The notes below the pieces were generated by a model. That model did not search any database. It was not told where the DNA came from and saw nothing but the letters and a program-made list of their open reading frames with translations. 16,501 nt of DNA from contig CP070771.1 of NCBI GenBank assembly GCA_020345785.1, positions 5,913,314 through 5,929,814 on the forward strand, written 5' to 3'. Below, in pieces: positions 1 through 7,552 of this stretch. How positions within the stretch are numbered: position 1 is the first letter of the stretch; every line of letters starts with the position of its first letter. The DNA is from Desulfobacterales bacterium. GTDB taxonomy: Bacteria; Desulfobacterota; Desulfobacteria; Desulfobacterales; JAFDCJ01. Made by a program: the position numbers and the translations under genes.

Positions 1-28
1 TCGAATCTGCGACAATGGACAGTTTTTA

Positions 29-87
29 GTAGGTTGGGTAGAGGAACGAAACCCAACAAAAGACGCCCGGATCTCAACCCAACCTAC
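29..87. repeat. Dispersed-type inverted repeat with GTTGGGT arms
   Basis: The outer arms GTAGGTTGGGT (29-39) and ACCCAACCTAC (77-87) are a perfect 11-bp inverted repeat. A third complementary block, ACCCAAC at 51-57, allows an alternative shorter hairpin with 33-39. The design, with a GTTGGGT/ACCCAAC core and a GAGGAACGAAACCCAACA-like middle, resembles short palindromic repeats I remember from many environmental bacterial genomes. That family link is from memory and unverified. It lies beyond the 3' end of the minus-strand operon. No T-run follows it on the minus strand, so it is not a standard terminator. Confidence 0.6.
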
Positions 88-224
88 AATCGAGGCAAAA
101 ATACGGCTTAATTGAACCATCCATATTTTTGTACATAGAACCTTTTATTATGAATGGCGAAAATAAAAACGATAGGATACCACCAATATTCAATTTTCAA
201 TCTTCAATATTCATTTCTTAACCC
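88..224. other. AT-rich spacer downstream of the operon, no gene seen
   Basis: This stretch is AT-rich and holds short imperfect reiterations of CAATATTC/TTCAAT words around 188-215. I see no plausible coding frame, RNA gene or intrinsic terminator. The operon 3' end is therefore unmarked unless the repeat at 29-87 serves that role. Confidence 0.5.
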
Positions 225-1457
225 CTACCAGCCAAACCACTCATTGGCCCATTTGTCCGGCCAGCGCTCTTTCAAATCCACGATTTCAACGAGTTGAAAT
301 GTGCCATTTTTTACTTCATAAATCGGCACCTGCCCTGAGATACGATGGTCCTGGGCTGTATAAGTCAGCGGCGGCACGTTCAACCCGATATCGAAATCTC
401 TAAACGTTTCAAAACCTTTTTTTAAAATATTTTCACCGGACAGCTCGCCGGCACTGTCGGCCCTGTTTAATGCTTCCCGCAGGGCCAGCACATTGGCCCA
501 TGCTTGAACGGTGCGAACCAGGCGCCTATCGATGGGTACACCGGGGTTGTATTTTTTGGAATATTCGATGACCTTGTCCATCAGGGGTGCATTTTCACCG
601 TAAAATGCGCAGACCGCAACACCCATTACACCTTCCGACGCTGTACCGGCCAGCTTGAGAAAATTTTCATCGAAGGCCCAGTTGTTGACGATGTGATCTG
701 CCCCCAAATCCATCGCCGCGGCAGCTCTGATGGTAGATGCTACCGACAAACCGGTGTTGCCGTGCCACACCAGGTCCGGCTGAAAAGTCTTCATGGCCCG
801 CACCTGATTTCGGGCGTCGAGGGCAAATAACGAAACATCCTGATCCGGTCCGATATAAAATCCGAAAAGTTCGGCCTGATCCTTAACCGCCTTGATCGGA
901 GCCCTGGAAAAGTCTGAGTTCAACATGAAGGCGCACTGAAACCGCGGTCTGCGTTTGCCATAATCCTTGTGGGCGGGCCATTTTTCGTCAAACCATGCGG
1001 TAAGCGCCGCCCTGGCGCTGGACGAATCGTCGGTTGCCGCAAATATATTATACGGCGCTTTAGTCGGATCCGTCAGGTGCGCTGCGTAGGATGCGGATAG
1101 GTAAGGCATTTTATCGCGTGCCACAACGGCAGACAGGCTCTCCGTATCGACGATATGCCAGCCTAAAACGGCCTTTACTTTCTGCCGTTTGAAAAATTTA
1201 TACTTCGCAAGTACTTCCTGAACCCGGTAACCGTAATCATATTGAATAAGCTCGATCTTCTTGCCGTTAATTCCCCCCTCGTCGTTGATATACCGAATGG
1301 CCTCGGCCACCCCCCGGGCATAATCCGCACCCACGCCTGAGGTCGCCCCGCTCAAGTCATTCAGCACACCAATTGCGATATTCTCTGCTCCCATTGCCGC
1401 AGGAACATCGAAGATAAAAAGGGCTACCAGAAAAAAGAGGATGAGATTCGACTTCAT
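225..1457 (-). CDS. Second Liv-type periplasmic substrate-binding protein (paralogue)
   Basis: This is a periplasmic type I binding protein of the HAAT/Liv ABC importer family, 410 aa. A signal peptide covers residues 1 to about 24 (basic start, hydrophobic core, AMGA before the mature end). The mature start, ENIAIGVLNDLSGATSGVG, is typical of the family. It is colinear with the protein at 5004-6233 and about 70% identical by eye, sharing QYDYGYR/QFDYGYR, VLGW, LTDP, FQC, DLVWHGN, DHIVNNW and the RWPDKW tail. It differs at likely ligand-pocket loops: residues 101-103 are HIV here and GTG in the paralogue. I chose the ATG at 1457 over an upstream GTG at 1463, because an AGG five bases before the ATG fits a ribosome site that the GTG would overlap. 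It is the last gene of the array, 341 bp after the AMP-ligase, so it may have its own promoter. The substrate is unknown. Confidence 0.9.
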   Translation of the reverse strand: MKSNLILFFLVALFIFDVPAAMGAENIAIGVLNDLSGATSGVGADYARGVAEAIRYINDEGGINGKKIELIQYDYGYRVQEVLAKYKFFKRQKVKAVLGWHIVDTESLSAVVARDKMPYLSASYAAHLTDPTKAPYNIFAATDDSSSARAALTAWFDEKWPAHKDYGKRRPRFQCAFMLNSDFSRAPIKAVKDQAELFGFYIGPDQDVSLFALDARNQVRAMKTFQPDLVWHGNTGLSVASTIRAAAAMDLGADHIVNNWAFDENFLKLAGTASEGVMGVAVCAFYGENAPLMDKVIEYSKKYNPGVPIDRRLVRTVQAWANVLALREALNRADSAGELSGENILKKGFETFRDFDIGLNVPPLTYTAQDHRISGQVPIYEVKNGTFQLVEIVDLKERWPDKWANEWFGW

Positions 1458-1798
1458 TGGCACCTAATAACGAGGACGGCTTAGTTTACCTTTGATGAAA
1501 AAAAAGAGGAAGGTGATCAGGAAACCAAATATTCGGCTGACGGCGCACGGTTTATGGTAAATGTAAAAAAGATCTTTTCTTCTTGACTATCAGCTAACAG
1601 CTATGAACTATCACCTGGCACTGAAAGCGTCTCAACCCGCAACACAATGCTTTCCCTTCGTCTCAGATCCTTTGCGCTCTGCTCTATACGCTATGCCCTC
1701 TGCAATTGAATCCCATACCCCGCAATCCAATCCTCAAGGCCTGAAAGGCCGCTCCTCAAACCACCGCAGGTGGTGCTCTTCAAGCGCAGCGCTCAGTT
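1458..1798. other. Long intergenic spacer with repeat hairpins and low-complexity words
   Basis: No credible gene is seen in this 341-bp gap. The left half holds a short AAAAGATCTTTT palindrome near 1569-1580 and A/T runs. The middle, about 1590-1730, is built of reiterated words such as GCTCTGC and ATGCCCTCTGC, similar to words in the livM-livH gap at 7495-7555. The right end holds the three-hairpin repeat described separately. A 75-codon plus-strand frame (1603-1830) runs through these repeats and overlaps the ligase gene end, so I treat it as spurious. Confidence 0.6.
1732..1793. repeat. Triple hairpin array with 9-nt GCTCYTCAA spacers
   Basis: There are three consecutive palindromes: GGCCT-gaa-AGGCC (1738-1750), ACCACC-gca-GGTGGT (1760-1774) and AGCGC-a-GCGCT (1783-1793). 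They are separated by near-identical 9-nt words, GCTCCTCAA (1751-1759) and GCTCTTCAA (1775-1783), and preceded by CCTCAA (1732-1737). The hairpin arms differ in sequence while the spacers are conserved, the reverse of ordinary REP elements. It lies 6-67 bp past the stop of the AMP-ligase gene. It could act as a 3' mRNA barrier, but no U-tract follows. Confidence 0.6.
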
Positions 1799-3325
1799 TT
1801 ATTTCTGCTCCCCACCATAGAGCTCCTTGACCTTGGCCCTATCGATCTGACCGTCTTTTAACCGGGGAAGCTCGGATACAAATTCGACGTACTGCGGTTT
1901 TTTGAAGGAGGCGATGCGTGCACCGACAAAATCAATCAACTCCTGCGCTGCGAGGGCTTGCCCTGATTTCAGCTGGCAGACGGCCTTGATGCCTTCTTTC
2001 CACTTGGGATCCGGCACCCCGAATACCACGGTCTTCTCAACGGCCGGATGTTCGAGAATTGCTTTTTCAACCTCAGCCGGATAAACGTTCTCACCACCGG
2101 GTTTTATCAGCTCTTTTTCGGCCTTGCGCCCCTCGTACCACAGAAAACCGTCCTCATCAAAGCGTCCCAGATCGCCGGTGTGATGCCAGCCGCCGCGAAA
2201 GGCCCGGGCGGTGTCTTCCGGCAAATTCCAGTAGCCCTTGAACACCATAGGGCCTTTGACGGCAATTTCGCCGATCTCACCGACAGGTAACGGAAGATCC
2301 CCTTCATCCACCAGGCGGACATCGGTGAGTTGAATGGTTCTGCCGGCGGACCTCGGTTTGTCGTCATAGCGGCCCATGGTGGCGATGGCCGATGTTTCCG
2401 TCTGACCGTACATGCAGTAAAAGGTTCCACCGGTCAATTTCTGGTATTTCTCGATAACTTCCGGCGATTCCAGTCCGGGGACATGCAGCAGAGACTGGAT
2501 GCTTCGGCCGGATTTTTCACTTTCAGCGAGAATCGACGACAGAATCGGCGCAAAATCAAACATAACGGATACCTGTTTCTGCTCGATGAGTTCGACAGCC
2601 CGGGCGGCATCAAATTTGCTCATATTAATGTTTAAAGCCCCGGCGTGAAAAGCGCCCGACGCCATGAAAAGACCACCGACATGAAACAGGGGCAGAATGT
2701 TGAGATGGACGTCTGCGGTAGATAAATTCAAGTTGAGACCGATATGAATGTTGGCACTGATGAAATTGCGATGTGTCAAAAGGGCGCCCCGCGGTCTTCC
2801 CTCCACCGCGGCCGTGTGGATGATGACCAGGCCGTCGTCATTGGTCATTTCAGGGGGATGAAAATCACCGCGGTTGTTCATCAGCGTACTAAACCGGGTC
2901 AAGCCTCCCAGGGGCGGCTTGAGGCTGAAAAAATTTTTTATCGAAGGCAGTCGGTCGCGATGAGACGCGATCAACTCCTGGTATTCTGCGTCGACGAACA
3001 GCGCAACCGGTTCACCATCATTGAGGTTGAACAAAACTTCCTCGGCTGAAAGCCGCCAGTTGATGGCCAGCACAATGGCCCCAATGGCGGCGGCCGCGCC
3101 GTAAAGAACAAAGTATTCAAGGCTGTTTTTGCCGTAAACCCCGATGCGATCTCCTTTGGTGATTCCGGCGTCCTGAAGTCCCTTGGCCAGTCGATCGACC
3201 ATATACCGATATTCGCCAAAAGTAAGCATGCGATCGTCATCGACTTCAAACCACGCCGGACGGTTTTTGAAACTAACCGCATTGCGTCTGATCAGATCAT
3301 AAAAGGTATAGTCATGGAGTCCCAT
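1799..3325 (-). CDS. Divergent AMP-dependent acyl-CoA synthetase/ligase (ANL superfamily)
   Basis: This is a 508-aa adenylate-forming enzyme, near full length for the family, expected to activate a carboxylic acid via acyl-AMP to a CoA thioester in the cytoplasm. Visible core motifs are YGQTE at 306-310 (A5), GEIAVKGPMVFKGYW from 352 (A6), HTGD at 382-385 (A7), GRKAEKELIKPGGENVYP from 399 (A8, hinge) and GVPDPKWKEG from 437 (A9). Two elements are atypical. The A3 phosphate loop, normally YTSGTTGxPKG, reads HTAAVEGRPRG (170-180). The A10 motif reads LKDGQIDR (489-496), with Gln493 where the catalytic Lys of GK is normal. The enzyme may use another lysine (K490), be slow, or have a different role. 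It lies 127 bp downstream of the lipoprotein gene, across a strong hairpin. The ATG start has only a weak upstream AAGG. The substrate cannot be told from sequence. Confidence 0.85.
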   Translation of the reverse strand: MGLHDYTFYDLIRRNAVSFKNRPAWFEVDDDRMLTFGEYRYMVDRLAKGLQDAGITKGDRIGVYGKNSLEYFVLYGAAAAIGAIVLAINWRLSAEEVLFNLNDGEPVALFVDAEYQELIASHRDRLPSIKNFFSLKPPLGGLTRFSTLMNNRGDFHPPEMTNDDGLVIIHTAAVEGRPRGALLTHRNFISANIHIGLNLNLSTADVHLNILPLFHVGGLFMASGAFHAGALNINMSKFDAARAVELIEQKQVSVMFDFAPILSSILAESEKSGRSIQSLLHVPGLESPEVIEKYQKLTGGTFYCMYGQTETSAIATMGRYDDKPRSAGRTIQLTDVRLVDEGDLPLPVGEIGEIAVKGPMVFKGYWNLPEDTARAFRGGWHHTGDLGRFDEDGFLWYEGRKAEKELIKPGGENVYPAEVEKAILEHPAVEKTVVFGVPDPKWKEGIKAVCQLKSGQALAAQELIDFVGARIASFKKPQYVEFVSELPRLKDGQIDRAKVKELYGGEQK

Positions 3326-3392
3326 AAATTATCGCCTTGGCTTCAAATTATTCCTTGACTGGGCTTCAGGCTTAAAATGGACCCAATTTGCC

Positions 3393-3440
3393 ATCCCTCG
3401 CCTTGCCGCAGACCTGGCATCGAAGATCAAGGCGAGGGAT
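3393..3440. repeat. Strong intercistronic hairpin (13-bp perfect stem)
   Basis: ATCCCTCGCCTTG (3393-3405) and CAAGGCGAGGGAT (3428-3440) are perfectly complementary around a 22-nt loop. The element lies between the lipoprotein stop and the ligase start. On the minus strand the sequence after the stem has no U-tract, so it is better read as an mRNA-stabilising or processing hairpin, or a repeat remnant, than as an intrinsic terminator. Confidence 0.7.
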
Positions 3441-3452
3441 ATATCATGCAGG

Positions 3453-4049
3453 CTATTTCGGATAGGTGCCTTCAAAGGCGGCGACTTTGGTCAGCCCGCC
3501 TGCTTCGAAAATAGCCGAGCCCTGGGTAACCCCCACCGGGAATGAAAAATCCGGTGCACCCGTCCAAATCTTTTCGATCTGGTCCATAAAGCCCACTCCT
3601 TTTGCCTTTAGTTCCTGGCCCGCAACGACCAGCAAACTCAACTGCGTACCGCTGAAGTCGTACATGACCTCCACCCGCAGCTGGTTTGTCTTGCCGGCCG
3701 GAATCCACATGATCTCGTTGGAATACCCCGAATTGATCTGGAACCCGTCGATGACACAGGCGAATTTTAAGCCATTCAGCATGACCGGAAAGGAGTTGGG
3801 GTTTTCAATATTAAAGATAAAAGCGTAATCCAGCGGAGCTGAATTGTTTCCGGCCTTTCCCTTGGTCGGTTCGACCTTGTTGTTGTAAAACCACCAGCCA
3901 AAGTAATGGGCCACATCGACATAATCCAGGGTGACGACCGGCGTTTTAAAATTGCTCTCCGTCGGCTTTTGCATCGCCGCGCAGCCGGAGAGGAGAACTG
4001 CTATCCCAAAAACAGCTAAAAACATCAACACAATCGATTTTTTTTGCAT
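3453..4049 (-). CDS. LEA14/WHy-domain-like lipoprotein
   Basis: This is a 198-aa envelope protein. A type II signal peptide (MQKKS start, hydrophobic stretch) ends in the lipobox LLSGC, with lipidation predicted at Cys23. The mature part contains FIFNIENPNSFPVMLNGLKF, followed by VIDGFQINSG. This is the pattern of water-stress/LEA type 2 (WHy) beta-sandwich domains, which read F.IENPN..PV.L..L.F...I.G. I chose the start at 4049 rather than an upstream in-frame codon at 4088, because a good AAGGGGG ribosome site precedes this ATG and the signal peptide then begins correctly. It lies 26 bp after livF in the operon. WHy domains are linked to stress or ligand-binding scaffolds. The role next to a Liv importer is unknown; an accessory envelope factor is a guess. 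Confidence 0.75.
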   Translation of the reverse strand: MQKKSIVLMFLAVFGIAVLLSGCAAMQKPTESNFKTPVVTLDYVDVAHYFGWWFYNNKVEPTKGKAGNNSAPLDYAFIFNIENPNSFPVMLNGLKFACVIDGFQINSGYSNEIMWIPAGKTNQLRVEVMYDFSGTQLSLLVVAGQELKAKGVGFMDQIEKIWTGAPDFSFPVGVTQGSAIFEAGGLTKVAAFEGTYPK

Positions 4050-4075
4050 ATTTACCCCCTTACGCAATTTAAGGG

Positions 4076-4888
4076 TTAAGTGAGCCATCTTTTTCTACGC
4101 TTGTAGTGCTTGACATCCCGAAAACTTTTTCTTCCCCCGAAATCGGTCATGCCCAGATAGAAGTCCTTGATATCAGGATTCTCTCTGAGTTTTTCGGCAC
4201 TGTCGTCCATTACGATCCGCCCGTTTTCCAGCACGTAGGCGTGGGGGGCCACATTGAGGGCCAGTTTGGCATTCTGTTCCACCAGGAGCATGGAGATTTT
4301 TTCCTCTTGATTGAGCCGGGTAATGATGTTGAAGATCTCTTGGATGAGAAGGGGCGCCAGACCCATGGATGGCTCGTCCAGCAGGATCAATTTGGGGCTT
4401 GTCATCAGAGCCCGCCCGACCACCGTCATCTGCTGTTCCCCGCCGCTGATAAATCCGGCGATTTCATTGCGCTTTTCTTTTAAGCGGGGGAAATAGTGAT
4501 ATACTATTTCCAGCCCTTCTTTGATCGATCGACCGTGCTTTTTCATGTGTGCGCCGACCTTCAGGTTCTGCTCCACCGTCAGGTGCTCGAACACCCGGCG
4601 TCCTTCGATTACCTGCACAATGCCCATCTTGGCTATTTTTTCAGGCCCCATCTTGTCGATGCGCTCTCCCATAAACTCGATCGACCCGTCGGTGACCTCG
4701 CCGTCCTCATGCTTTAGCAGCCCGGAGATCGCCTTTAAGATCGTGCTTTTCCCAGCTCCGTTGGCTCCAAGAAGCGCGACAATGCCACCTTGCGGAACTT
4801 CGATGGAAACGCCTTTGATCACGAGAATGACTTCGTGGTACTTGACCTCAATGTTGTTGATCTTCAAGATCCTGTTATCGTCGGACAA
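4076..4888 (-). CDS. livF: Liv-type ABC transporter ATP-binding protein LivF
   Basis: This is one of the two nucleotide-binding subunits of a branched-chain-amino-acid-type (HAAT) importer, on the cytoplasmic face and paired with LivG. The 270-aa protein has Walker A GANGAGKST (41-49), the Q-loop glutamine near 92, signature SGGEQQ (148-153), Walker B LILLDE (167-172), and LLVEQN in the switch region, as is usual for LivF. It carries a basic C-terminal extension (about 250-270, ending HYKRRKRWLT) beyond the normal LivF end near 235-250. The start is a TTG preceded by GGGAGG ten bases upstream; no nearby ATG keeps the conserved N terminus. It lies between livK and the lipoprotein gene in the same operon. 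The E. coli name is by family; the true substrate may not be an amino acid. Confidence 0.93.
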   Translation of the reverse strand: MSDDNRILKINNIEVKYHEVILVIKGVSIEVPQGGIVALLGANGAGKSTILKAISGLLKHEDGEVTDGSIEFMGERIDKMGPEKIAKMGIVQVIEGRRVFEHLTVEQNLKVGAHMKKHGRSIKEGLEIVYHYFPRLKEKRNEIAGFISGGEQQMTVVGRALMTSPKLILLDEPSMGLAPLLIQEIFNIITRLNQEEKISMLLVEQNAKLALNVAPHAYVLENGRIVMDDSAEKLRENPDIKDFYLGMTDFGGRKSFRDVKHYKRRKRWLT

Positions 4889-5003
4889 TGTATTCTGACC
4901 TCCCTGGGGTTTGGTTGAATAGATTCCCTCTCAAACAGTCAAAAAGGTTCAGCGCCTCTCCGACCATTCAACGATTCAACTATTTAACCATTTGACGAAA
5001 CTC

Positions 5004-6233
5004 TTACCACCCTAGCCATGTCGGCCATTTGTCCGGCCAACGGCCTTTCAGGTCGGGTGTTGCCAGCAGGACGATCTTGCCGCCTTTGATTTCATAAATG
5101 GGCACTTTGCCGGCAACGCGATGGTCCTCGGCCGTATAGGTCAACGGAGGCACCCGCAAGCCGATGTCAAACCCGTTGAAGGTTTCAAACCCTTTCTTGA
5201 GGATGTTTTCCCCGCTTAATCCGCCGGCTTTGTCGGCTCTCACCAGGGCTTCTCTGAGCGCCAGGACATTGGCCCAGGCCTGGATGGTCCGGATCAGTCG
5301 TTTTTCGGTCGGGATGCCTGGGTTATATTTTTTGCCGTATTCCAAGACTTTATCCATCACGGGCACATTTTCGCCGTAAAATGCACACACCGCTGCCCCC
5401 ATGACGCCTTCAGCGGCATCGCCGGCCAGTCGCGGCAGGTTCTCATCGAATCCCCAGTTGTTGACGATATGGTCGGCACCCAATCCCAGGGCATAGGCGT
5501 CGCGCACCGTGGCGGCCACCGACATGGTGGTATTGCCGTGCCAAACGAGATCCGGCTTGAATTCCTTCATCGCCAGGACCTGGCTCTTGGTGTCGATGGC
5601 GGTCAGCGAGGTGTCCTGATCCGCACCCACCTCAAATCCCAGCAATACAGCCTGGTCTTTGACGGCCTTGATGGGGGCGCTGCAATAGGCGGAGGCAAAC
5701 ATGTAGGAACATTGAAAGCGAGGTTTGCGTTTGCCGTAATCCTTGTGTTTCGGCCACTTGGTGTCAAACCAGGCGGTGATGGCAGCCCGGGCGTTGGTCG
5801 AATAATCCGTTGCCGCAAAAAGATTATACGGGGTTTTTTTCGGATCCGTCAGGTGGCCGGAATACGATGCGGATACGTAGGGCATTTTATCTTTGGTGAT
5901 CGTGGGCGACAACGCCTCGGTGTCTCCGGTGCCCCATCCGAGCACAGCTACAACCTTCAGCCTCTGGAAAAGCTTATACTTTGTGAGGGCTTCCGGGATG
6001 CGGTAGCCGTAGTCGAACTGATAAAGTTTAATCGTTTTGCCATTGACACCGCCGGAATCATTCACATAATGGACGGCTTCGGCGATCCCGAGGGCAAAGT
6101 CCTTGCCGACATCTGAGGTCGCCCCGGTGGTGTCATTGAGGGCGCCGATCTTAATTTCGTCTGCTCCCGCAATGGAAAGCGATCCGGCGAAAAAGAATAT
6201 CGCAAGTAACACTAACATGAATTTCGATTTCAT
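5004..6233 (-). CDS. livK: Liv-type periplasmic substrate-binding protein
   Basis: This 409-aa periplasmic binding protein delivers substrate to the LivHM permease. A signal peptide spans residues 1-24 (hydrophobic, IAGA before DEIKIG). There is no lipobox, so it should be soluble in the periplasm. The mature N terminus, KIGALNDTTGATSDVGKDF, is the typical type I periplasmic-binding-protein start, followed by VNDSGGVNGKTI and the VLGWGTGDTEALS pocket loop (97-109). The ATG has an excellent ribosome site (GGGGAGG). It is encoded between livM and livF, so it is the core binding protein of this system. A diverged paralogue ends the operon at 225-1457. The divergent pocket loops suggest the pair bind different ligands. 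Confidence 0.93.
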   Translation of the reverse strand: MKSKFMLVLLAIFFFAGSLSIAGADEIKIGALNDTTGATSDVGKDFALGIAEAVHYVNDSGGVNGKTIKLYQFDYGYRIPEALTKYKLFQRLKVVAVLGWGTGDTEALSPTITKDKMPYVSASYSGHLTDPKKTPYNLFAATDYSTNARAAITAWFDTKWPKHKDYGKRKPRFQCSYMFASAYCSAPIKAVKDQAVLLGFEVGADQDTSLTAIDTKSQVLAMKEFKPDLVWHGNTTMSVAATVRDAYALGLGADHIVNNWGFDENLPRLAGDAAEGVMGAAVCAFYGENVPVMDKVLEYGKKYNPGIPTEKRLIRTIQAWANVLALREALVRADKAGGLSGENILKKGFETFNGFDIGLRVPPLTYTAEDHRVAGKVPIYEIKGGKIVLLATPDLKGRWPDKWPTWLGW

Positions 6234-6308
6234 AATTTCCTCCCCTTATTTCTAAGTCGGATTTAAATGAATCTCACCAATACGAATTAATCATCACCTC
6301 CTTTGCTG

Positions 6309-7415
6309 TTAATACGAAAATGGCCACAGGTTGAAATAATTCTTAATTTGCCACCAGCGATACGCCAGACCATAGGGTTCAAATATCATAAAGGCGCAGA
6401 TCGCCAGGCCAAAAGCGGCTTCTTTGACGAAAAGAAAATCCATCATAAATTTTTCACCGATCGCGGTATCGGCAAACTGCATGATGATCAGCTGGAGAAT
6501 CTCCATGACCACCACCATGAATAAAGAGCCAAAAATGGTCCCATGAATGGAACCGACCCCTCCGATGAGAATCACGCCGACCAGCCACAAAGAGACAAAC
6601 CATGGAAAATGCTCGGGGCTGATGGCGGCCAGGTTGCTGATCCAGAATGCGCCGGCAATGCCTCCAAAGAATCCGGCCACAAAAAAGGCCAGCAGCTTGT
6701 ATTTGAAAACGTTGATGCCCATGACCTCCGCGGAAATATCATTGTCCCGAATCGCGACCCAGGCCCTGCCGGCCCGCGACCTCAGGAGGTTGGCCAGACC
6801 GATGATACAGATGATCACCAGCACGATCATCATGTAATAGACCTTTAAATCGTTATCGATGGTCCAGGGGCCGACCTTGATGGTTCCAGGAGGCAGGGAA
6901 AACGCCATTCCGCGGCCGCCGATCTGGGCCACATACTGGGTAATAATAAAATCGACGGTGATGAATTGGGCCGCCATTGTGGTTAAGATCAGATAAAACC
7001 CCTTGACTTTGGCGGAGGGCAGACCAAAGAGGACGCTCCAGAAACCGGCGACGACCGCTGCGGCGATGATGCTGATCGGATATGCCAGGCCCCAATCAAT
7101 CAGGAAGGTCGGCCAGGGAAACTCCAAAATAAGAAGGGTGCTGGTGTATGCCCCGACAGCCAGAAACGCCGCGTGGCCCAGGGTGACCTGGCCGCAAAAA
7201 CCGATCAAGAGCTGCACTCCCAGGGCGCCCAGTATGGTATAGCCCACGGTGTTGTAAACGCTGAGCCAGTAATCGTCTGCAATAAGCGGAATAAAACCGA
7301 ACAGGAATAAACCCAGCAGGATCATTTTGCCTTTGATGAATTTCGTCTGAAACCAGGCATGATCTTCGGTATAGGATTGATGATAATCACCGCAAGGCAG
7401 CCACGTTGTTGACAT
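6309..7415 (-). CDS. livM: Liv-type ABC transporter permease LivM
   Basis: This is an inner-membrane permease subunit of the HAAT importer, 368 aa, with many hydrophobic helices from about 31 to 350. Family marks are CGQVTLGHAAFLAVGAYTS (74-92), GLPSAKVKGFYLILTTMA (131-148), IGGRGM (165-170), and the cytoplasmic coupling loop RAWVAIRDNDISAEVMGIN with KLLAFFVAGFFGGIAGAFW (217-258). A final GGVGSIHGTIFG segment is also typical. The N terminus carries about 30 polar residues before the first helix, somewhat longer than minimal LivM. The ATG is preceded by GGAG at eight bases. It forms the channel with LivH, whose gene lies 137 bp upstream across a short inverted repeat. Confidence 0.93.
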   Translation of the reverse strand: MSTTWLPCGDYHQSYTEDHAWFQTKFIKGKMILLGLFLFGFIPLIADDYWLSVYNTVGYTILGALGVQLLIGFCGQVTLGHAAFLAVGAYTSTLLILEFPWPTFLIDWGLAYPISIIAAAVVAGFWSVLFGLPSAKVKGFYLILTTMAAQFITVDFIITQYVAQIGGRGMAFSLPPGTIKVGPWTIDNDLKVYYMMIVLVIICIIGLANLLRSRAGRAWVAIRDNDISAEVMGINVFKYKLLAFFVAGFFGGIAGAFWISNLAAISPEHFPWFVSLWLVGVILIGGVGSIHGTIFGSLFMVVVMEILQLIIMQFADTAIGEKFMMDFLFVKEAAFGLAICAFMIFEPYGLAYRWWQIKNYFNLWPFSY

Positions 7416-7510
7416 GTATGTTTCTCCGAGTTGATTAAGATAGTTATTAACTTTTGGACCAATAAGTTCGTCCAGGAGATAATATCAAGGCGCAGCGCAT
7501 GGCACATAGG

Positions 7511-7542
7511 GCAGAGCGTAAGTGATTCGCCCTGCGCTCTGC
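7511..7542. repeat. Inverted repeat in the livH-livM spacer
   Basis: GCAGAGCG (7511-7518) and CGCTCTGC (7535-7542) form an 8-bp perfect inverted repeat with a 16-nt loop. It sits 10 bp past the livH stop on the minus strand. No U-tract follows. The surrounding words (GCGCAGAGCGCAGGGC) resemble those at about 1670-1710, which suggests a shared degenerate spacer repeat. It might tune the livH/livM expression ratio. Confidence 0.5.
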
Positions 7543-7552
7543 GCTTTTCGCA

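Noticed and set aside
1603..1830. Small plus-strand gene in the spacer before the ligase gene end
   Set aside because: The frame is made of repeat words, has no ribosome site, crosses the three-hairpin array and overlaps the ligase 3' end.
5469..6116. 215-codon plus-strand frame inside livK
   Set aside because: It is entirely antisense to a well-supported binding-protein gene, with no domain features. It is a compositional shadow, as is the 330-codon frame at 9253-10245 inside the acyl-CoA synthetase gene and the 282-codon frame at 7431-8279 opposite livH.
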